Assembly: GCA_003584895.1 (NCBI GenBank)
Contig: QVQF01000091.1
Location: 1-36,592 of the forward strand
DNA from: Methylococcales bacterium
Lineage (GTDB): Bacteria > Pseudomonadota > Gammaproteobacteria > Methylococcales > Methylomonadaceae
Direction of reading: 5' to 3'
Length of the DNA: 36,592 nucleotides
Made by a program: the position numbers and the translations under genes. This document shows, piece after piece, positions 28,319-34,062 of this stretch (positions are counted from its first letter, which is position 1; each line of letters starts with the position of its first letter). Under the pieces are notes generated by a model that worked only from the letters and a program-made list of their open reading frames with translations, made no database searches and had not been told where the DNA came from.

Positions 28319-30433
28319 TTACCAGCCGCTTTCTCTGATCATAACGGCAAGTGCAGAACGAACTAAACGTCCAGATATACTTTCAGCAGGTGTAGTTAGT
28401 TTCAATCGACCTCGAACGGCATACGGAAGTGTATCGCTGGTATTTTTAATGTCTAATTGTAGACGATAAACACCTTGCTCAGGAATCAAGTGATGTTGCT
28501 CATCTTCTCTGACGGCAATAGCGCCACCATAGCGCGAACTGAGTTCAGCTAAACTTAATTGGCGTGTGCCAGAAGGATCAATACTGAGTACGTTAACTAA
28601 AATAGGCGCTAAATCAGCACCATCAGGATAAAAAACACCACTTGCTCCTAGTTGTAAGCGTTGTAAATCAGCTTCTTCAGTATAAGCGATGACTACGTTA
28701 CTGGGACTAATCACTACACCTAAGGGTTCGTCTTTTGCTAGCCATTCACCTGAGCGCAAAGAGTCAGATAAATCTCGTATTTGGCCATTAAAGCTGGCAC
28801 GTATGGTCAGTTTATCATATGCAGCGTGCAGACCTTGTAGTTCGGCTAAGGTTGACTGTAAGGCTTCCATATCCATAGGGTTATGTCTAGCTAAGGTCAA
28901 GTCAAGGCTCTGTGATGCGAGTTGTTGCGTTAACTCAGCCCAACGTAGTTCAGCGGTATGTATACGAAAATCAAGGTCTGGCGAGGTTAATTCCAACAGT
29001 ACTTGTCCTTCTGTAACTGCATCACCCTCATGAATTAATACGTGTTTAACCTTTGAGGGTTGAGGACTATATAAGATAAATTCAGCTGTCCCTTTAAGTA
29101 AGCCTGGAATCAGTATATGTGTTTGCCAAGGTACAACGAGTATGGCGATAGCTATAATAGGTATAGACCAAGCTAGATGAGGTCTAGGACTAGCGTCTTG
29201 CTTCGTAAATAACTCACGCCAAATAACGATTTCTTTAAAAATAGGCCTAGCGACAAACCAGATAATTTCTACGGCAAATAAGCCTAAACCCAGTGCTTTA
29301 AAGAAAAAATGATAAACCGCCCAAGCGATGCCGGTAAATAATAATAAGCGGTAAACCCAAGTCGCGTAAGCATAGGCAATGAGTAAACGTTGTCGATTTT
29401 TATGCCATAATTCAGGTGGTGATAAGTTAAAGCGAAATAGACATTCGCGTAAATGCCAACGCGCTAAAGCAAAGGAACGGTCTTGTAGATTAGCAATGTC
29501 GAGTAGATCAGTGAGTAAATAATAGCCATCAAAACGCATAAAAGGGTTTAGATTGATGGCTAAGGTGACTAACCAGGTTGAGCTAGCCAAAACATAAACC
29601 CCACTGCGCAAAGAGCCATCGGGTAATAAAGCCCATAACAAGGTTGCTAAGGCTGCCAATATCAATTCGGCAAACATGCCTGCAGCATCAATGATTAAAC
29701 GATCTTGGCGACGAGGCAAACGCCAAGCATCGGTAACATCGGTCCATAGTACCGGGAAACCCATCATAAGAGCGATACCCATGCTAGGCACACGACAGCC
29801 AAAATGGCTGGCAGCTAAAGCATGACCTAACTCGTGTATTAGCTTAGCTAATGACAGCATGACCGCTGTCGTTAGCATGCCTTCTGGTGTAACTACATAA
29901 AGAAAACTATGGCTAAAACTTGTCCATTGCTGCGTGATTAGATAAGCCGCTAATACAGACACTAATAGTAATATTAGCAAGCTGCGGCGATTAAAAAATA
30001 GGTTAACGATGGGCAGAGCTCTTTTTAAAAAAGGCCCAGGCTTTAATAAGGGTACGCGCATAAACAAATAGTTATGCAATAGCCATAGCCAAAACCCAGT
30101 ATGTGAGTTCTTTTTAAGCTGAGCTAAAAACTGACTCGCTTCGGCACCTTTAGGTTTAGATAAGTGATGATTGAGGAGGAATTTAGCAAAAGCTTCAATT
30201 TCCGAGATTGAGGTACTTATAGGTGTAGAGTGTTCGATGGCTGCGACAATTTGTTCTGCGTTAGCTAATGACCAATATTGTAAACATTCGAACTCTAACC
30301 AACCTAATCGATAATAGCGATGTGCAGCTTGATCATATAAAGTCCAAGTAGGTGAACCATCAAGTGCTCTAGGTCCTGGATAAATAGCTAAGTCTTCACG
30401 TAGTTGTGGCCAGCTTGCTAAGCTTTCTACCAT
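28319..30433 (-). CDS. M50 (site-2-protease-like) membrane protein with C-terminal HlyD adaptor and possible PqqD-like N-terminus
   Basis: Polytopic membrane protein of unusual design. Numbering from the ORF-track start: residues 20-75 (LREDLAIYPGPRALDGSPTW, LYDQAAHRYYRLGWLEFECL) look like a compact strand-rich/helical domain similar in pattern to PqqD-type peptide-binding domains. About 160-450 hold eight or more membrane helices with the zinc motif H215-E-L-G-H219 and the third ligand region NPFMRFDG (D317), both M50 hallmarks. After about 455 comes a periplasmic HlyD/lipoyl-type adaptor (PSKVKHVLIHEGDAVTEGQVL, coiled coil, then beta-barrel). I start at ATG 30433, which overlaps the previous stop (ATGGTAG); the ORF-track ATG at 30478 would overlap by 52 bases and neither has a good ribosome-binding site. 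Related proteins are annotated as putative peptide zinc metalloprotease. It is last in the operon. Confidence 0.85.
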   Translation of the reverse strand: MVESLASWPQLREDLAIYPGPRALDGSPTWTLYDQAAHRYYRLGWLEFECLQYWSLANAEQIVAAIEHSTPISTSISEIEAFAKFLLNHHLSKPKGAEASQFLAQLKKNSHTGFWLWLLHNYLFMRVPLLKPGPFLKRALPIVNLFFNRRSLLILLLVSVLAAYLITQQWTSFSHSFLYVVTPEGMLTTAVMLSLAKLIHELGHALAASHFGCRVPSMGIALMMGFPVLWTDVTDAWRLPRRQDRLIIDAAGMFAELILAALATLLWALLPDGSLRSGVYVLASSTWLVTLAINLNPFMRFDGYYLLTDLLDIANLQDRSFALARWHLRECLFRFNLSPPELWHKNRQRLLIAYAYATWVYRLLLFTGIAWAVYHFFFKALGLGLFAVEIIWFVARPIFKEIVIWRELFTKQDASPRPHLAWSIPIIAIAILVVPWQTHILIPGLLKGTAEFILYSPQPSKVKHVLIHEGDAVTEGQVLLELTSPDLDFRIHTAELRWAELTQQLASQSLDLTLARHNPMDMEALQSTLAELQGLHAAYDKLTIRASFNGQIRDLSDSLRSGEWLAKDEPLGVVISPSNVVIAYTEEADLQRLQLGASGVFYPDGADLAPILVNVLSIDPSGTRQLSLAELSSRYGGAIAVREDEQHHLIPEQGVYRLQLDIKNTSDTLPYAVRGRLKLTTPAESISGRLVRSALAVMIRESGW

Positions 30434-31761
30434 GGTAACCAGAGTCTTGCCGTACGTAATGGCTTGCGTAGCAACCATAACAAAAAGGGTCTACGTGTAC
30501 CGTATAATTTAGCAATACCGTGATAACCTAAACGCGGTAACTCTGAGCCCTCAGTAAATTCTGCTTTAAGTCGATAAGCCATAACATCCGCTGGAGTAGG
30601 ACTAGTACGATAACTAAAATAAGTCAATTTAGCTTGTAAAGGTTGATGGGGAGATACATTAGAGAAAAACTGCACCAAATCGCCTGCCTGCAGTTCGATT
30701 AAATCATCCATGGGTAAGCGTATTTCCAAATCAATCGTTTGAGGATTGGCGATTGCTAGAATTTTTTCACCCTGAGTAACAGGACGTCCCAGCCAATCAT
30801 TGGGATCATCAAATACGGCGACACCTGATTGATTGGCCACGACCTCGCAACGCTCGAGTAGGGTGTGTACATAATCGGCTTCTGAGTTTTGTTGATCCCA
30901 TTTGCTTTTTAAACCGGCTAATTTAGCTTTTACAGTAGGATCCAGTAAGGCTTGCTGGGTCATTTGTAAATATTCAGTTTGGGCAATATCACGCGTTTCT
31001 TCAGCGACATTAAGACGGCTTTGTAATTGCGCCTTATCTAAAGAAAATAATTTTTGGCCGGCACTGACGCTTTCATTAGGTAATACATAAAAGTTTTCTA
31101 CTACACCTTCAAGCGGCGCTCTAACCAGATTGGGTTGATGAGGAACTACTTCCGCTTCAGCCAACACAGATTGATGTATAGGAAAAAAAGTTGCGGCCAG
31201 TAGCAGACCTCCGACTATAAACCCCCGTCGGTGTCCTTTTACATGCGTTTGCCAAGAGACTTTAGTTTGATTAGCTTCCGACAACGCTAAGGTATAGCCA
31301 TAGGCTTCACCTAAATAAGCCAGTAAATGCAGCTCTGCTTCATGCCAAGAAGTCTCTCTAAATAATACCAAGACATAAGTGCCGCCTGAGGGAGCAGGTA
31401 AGGGGAGCCATAAGGCATATTCAGGTGCCCAACTGGGCCAATCATGAGCCAGTTCCTCAGCTAAGTCTTTAGCACTAAATTCTGCAATATTATCGGCACG
31501 AATATCGTTACTAAAGTGTTTTAACACAGGCAGCAGCCAAAGTGCGTAAGGACTGTTTTTTTCTAGACTGACAACGCCTGAAGCGGCGTTAATAGTATTG
31601 CTAGCTTTATTCCACAGTATTGCCTGTCGATAAGGCAGTAACTCGCTAGTTTCATTGACTATGACATAAGGCAATTCTGCAGCAGGCGCTAACCTAGCGC
31701 GTGATTCTAACTGCAGTAAAAGTGTCAGCCTTATTAAGCGAGGATCAGGAAGTTCTGTCAT
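30427..31761 (-). CDS. HlyD-family adaptor with cytoplasmic GAF-like domain
   Basis: Membrane fusion protein with an extra N-terminal domain. Residues about 1-165 are soluble and have the look of a GAF domain (ELPYVIVNETSELLPYRQAI, ALWLPLPAPSGGTYVLVLFR, ELHLLAYLGEAYGYTLAL). One membrane helix follows (about 179-200, GFIVGGLLLAATFFPI), then a periplasmic adaptor: a first lipoyl half (LVRAPLEGVVENFYVLPNES), a coiled-coil hairpin at about 250-300, the second lipoyl half (CEVVANQSGVAVFDD...GEKILAIA) and a beta-barrel. It starts inside the stop of the preceding gene (ATGA) and overlaps the M50 gene. The GAF call is by overall pattern, not by fixed residues. Its likely role is a sensor or energising-partner contact inside the cell joined to an adaptor outside. 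Confidence 0.8.
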   Translation of the reverse strand: MTELPDPRLIRLTLLLQLESRARLAPAAELPYVIVNETSELLPYRQAILWNKASNTINAASGVVSLEKNSPYALWLLPVLKHFSNDIRADNIAEFSAKDLAEELAHDWPSWAPEYALWLPLPAPSGGTYVLVLFRETSWHEAELHLLAYLGEAYGYTLALSEANQTKVSWQTHVKGHRRGFIVGGLLLAATFFPIHQSVLAEAEVVPHQPNLVRAPLEGVVENFYVLPNESVSAGQKLFSLDKAQLQSRLNVAEETRDIAQTEYLQMTQQALLDPTVKAKLAGLKSKWDQQNSEADYVHTLLERCEVVANQSGVAVFDDPNDWLGRPVTQGEKILAIANPQTIDLEIRLPMDDLIELQAGDLVQFFSNVSPHQPLQAKLTYFSYRTSPTPADVMAYRLKAEFTEGSELPRLGYHGIAKLYGTRRPFLLWLLRKPLRTARLWLPW

Positions 31762-32504
31762 GGGTTGCTGATAAATTCTATTGCACCGCTCATGCCCGGT
31801 AACAACTCATCCGCTTTATCAATAATGTGACCATACACTTTAATGGTTTGACTAACAGGATCGACCTTGCCGCCCACTTTAGTGATTTCAGCAGTATACG
31901 ATTTAGCGACTTCATCTAAGGTGACTTTAAAATGCTTACCCACCGTTAGGTTGGGCATGGAACGAGAAGGTGCCATAAACTCAATTTCTAAGTCTTTATC
32001 ATCTAAAATTTCTAGCAATGGATCGCCAGGACGGACTGATTGATAAAGACGAGCATTGACTTCAGAGACTCTGCCAGAAAAAGGAGCATGTATCACACAT
32101 CGATCCAGCATAGCTTGAGTGATACGAACATCGGCTTTAGCTTCTTCTGCCTCGGCTTTAGATACAGCGAGTTCTAAGGCACCAATTGAACGGCGAGTTT
32201 CTAGTTGTTGATTAACTTCATAGACTTTAAGTTTTTTGCCAAGAGTCGCTTGGCTTTTGCTTAATTGGGCTTCCTCAAGAGTACAATGAAAGCCCACTAG
32301 CACTTGTCCGGCACTAAAACGTTCCCCATCATGCAGTTTAAGCTGGCTGATTCTAGCGCTAATTTCACTAGAAATCAGAGTGCTTTGCCTAGATTTAAGT
32401 TGTGCGCGTAAATGCAGGTCTGAACTCATAAATTGAGCCTCGGCCAGTACCGGCAGTTGCCAAAATACCAAGCTCAAAGTTAGTAATAAGCAGCGAAAAC
32501 TCAT
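31758..32504 (-). CDS. small RND/HlyD-type periplasmic adaptor subunit
   Basis: A 248-residue adaptor with a Sec signal peptide (MSFRCLLLTLSLVFWQLPVLAEA). The order is lipoyl half (SSEISARISQLKLHDGERFS, GQVLVGF), a helical hairpin (about residues 80-130), the second lipoyl half (CVIHAPFSGRVSEVNARLYQ, GDPLLEI) and a barrel domain ending KVYGHIIDKADELLPGMSG. It lacks the C-terminal membrane-proximal domain of full RND adaptors, so it is short. Expected partners are the TolC-like protein upstream and the two membrane-bound adaptors downstream. It overlaps both neighbours by 4 bases (ATGA), so the genes are translationally coupled. No RND pump or ABC ATPase is next to it. Confidence 0.88.
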   Translation of the reverse strand: MSFRCLLLTLSLVFWQLPVLAEAQFMSSDLHLRAQLKSRQSTLISSEISARISQLKLHDGERFSAGQVLVGFHCTLEEAQLSKSQATLGKKLKVYEVNQQLETRRSIGALELAVSKAEAEEAKADVRITQAMLDRCVIHAPFSGRVSEVNARLYQSVRPGDPLLEILDDKDLEIEFMAPSRSMPNLTVGKHFKVTLDEVAKSYTAEITKVGGKVDPVSQTIKVYGHIIDKADELLPGMSGAIEFISNP

Positions 32505-34036
32505 TCTGTGATGGCTTCCTGTGTTGGGGGTGTAGATATTTCTGGAAGTTTGGGTAAATCACCGGCATACCAGCGGTTTAAAGTCTTTTCTAGTTGAACT
32601 GACAGTGTTCGTACAGTGACATGTTCAATAATGCCGCTAGCAGGGTCAAGGCCAATAGACGCATAAATATTGCCTAAAGCAGTATAAACATCGGCTAGAC
32701 TTTGCTCTTTTTCTAGTTGAGAGGCTAAAGCTGAGGTTGCCGCGTGAATACGATCTAGCTCAGAGCCCGCGTCAACTTCGGTATTATTGCTAATGGCTTT
32801 AAACAGGCTTTGGTCTATATTGCTTAATTCACTGGCACTTTGATAACCGTCTAAGGCTTTAAGATATTGCTGATAACCAATGTTAATTTGCACTACAGCA
32901 GCAATGCTTAAAGCTTTGCGTCGAGTTTTGGCCACTTCAATTTGAGTTTGGGCTGTTTTCCATGTTTTAGGTGCTGAGACCAAATTAACTAAATTAAAAG
33001 TTGTGCGTGCACTCGCTTCCAGCCACGTTGTGTGTACCAAAAAGGAATTGCTATCCCAGTTAGCTGAAAGAGGAATGGTTAAACCTGGCATAGCTTTTAA
33101 CAGTTCTTTCCAGACTTCGTTACGACTGATACGTTCCTGATAAAGTTCTTCACGCAATTCTGGTCTAAAGAACAAGCCCATGCTTTCTAATTCAGCTGGC
33201 GTAGATTTTAATACTGGTGCTTCTGGGGTTTGTTCAGGATGCGCCAAGGTAAAGTTAGAGTTCATAGGGACATTAATTAAACCGGCTAATTTAGGCTTAG
33301 CAGAGTTTAAATCGGCTCTTAGTTTTTTTAATTGAGCAATGACACGTAACAAACTACGTTGATATTCTAGGACGCCCACCACTGGTTGCAAGCGGTCTTC
33401 GCCGATAGCTTTGCTTAATTTAAGCGCTTCTTCTGCTTGGGCCAGTACCGGTATCAGTTGTGGCAATAAGCGTTCAGCAATATTAGTACTCCAATAAGCC
33501 GACAGCACTTCTTTAACCAAATTATTGATTACTTTACGGCGACGTTCTTGCGCGATTAAGATTCTGTCCGCTTGTTGTTTGGCTTGAAAATAACTGGTAC
33601 CAAAGTCGAGTAAATTCCAAGTAAAGGCCAAGTCAGCAACACCTCGGTTAGTATCTTGAGATGTTGACGGCACCAAAGATTGGACACGTGTAGTCACATT
33701 AGTGCTAGATGATGCCAGCTCACTTTGTCGTCCCATATAGCCCGCATCAACCGCCAATCGTGGCAACATGTTGAGTGTAGCCACTTCAAGTTGAGAATCT
33801 TGTAATACTTTTTCCATCATAGTTAAACGATGATCAAAGTTATATTTAAGAGCCCGTGCTAAGGCATCATAAAAAGTCAAAGGCTGAGTGATAGGTTCCT
33901 GGTGACTATAAATTTCTGTTTGGTCACTCAACATAGTGTTTAAGCGCGATTGGGCATCTATGGGTTGTGGCGTAATGGAGCAACTGCTTAAGGTGCTTGC
34001 TATCAAGGCAAGACTAACGGTTTTGTAAAAAGACAT
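32501..34036 (-). CDS. TolC-family outer-membrane efflux lipoprotein
   Basis: Outer-membrane channel of the TolC/OprM type. It starts with a lipoprotein signal: hydrophobic core then lipobox LSSC, with Cys19 as the likely lipidated residue. Two OEP repeats are visible: the first around 55-280 (FYDALARALKYNFDHRLTMME, DLAFTWNLLDFGTSYFQAKQQ) and the second around 285-480 (FFRPELREELYQERISRNEV, ARTTFNLVNLVSAPKTWKTA). Long helices follow each, as in TolC. At 511 residues it has family length. The C-terminus is Pro/Thr-rich. It begins 26 bases after the giant repeat protein and overlaps the adaptor gene, so one transcript probably covers all five genes. Confidence 0.9.
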   Translation of the reverse strand: MSFYKTVSLALIASTLSSCSITPQPIDAQSRLNTMLSDQTEIYSHQEPITQPLTFYDALARALKYNFDHRLTMMEKVLQDSQLEVATLNMLPRLAVDAGYMGRQSELASSSTNVTTRVQSLVPSTSQDTNRGVADLAFTWNLLDFGTSYFQAKQQADRILIAQERRRKVINNLVKEVLSAYWSTNIAERLLPQLIPVLAQAEEALKLSKAIGEDRLQPVVGVLEYQRSLLRVIAQLKKLRADLNSAKPKLAGLINVPMNSNFTLAHPEQTPEAPVLKSTPAELESMGLFFRPELREELYQERISRNEVWKELLKAMPGLTIPLSANWDSNSFLVHTTWLEASARTTFNLVNLVSAPKTWKTAQTQIEVAKTRRKALSIAAVVQINIGYQQYLKALDGYQSASELSNIDQSLFKAISNNTEVDAGSELDRIHAATSALASQLEKEQSLADVYTALGNIYASIGLDPASGIIEHVTVRTLSVQLEKTLNRWYAGDLPKLPEISTPPTQEAITE

Positions 34037-34062
34037 AGTAAGAGAATTAATGAGTTAAATGA

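Noticed and set aside
28319-34036. Ordinary RND or MFS multidrug efflux operon
   Set aside because: There is a TolC-like channel and adaptors but no RND or MFS pump; the inner-membrane member has the M50 zinc motif HELGH instead.
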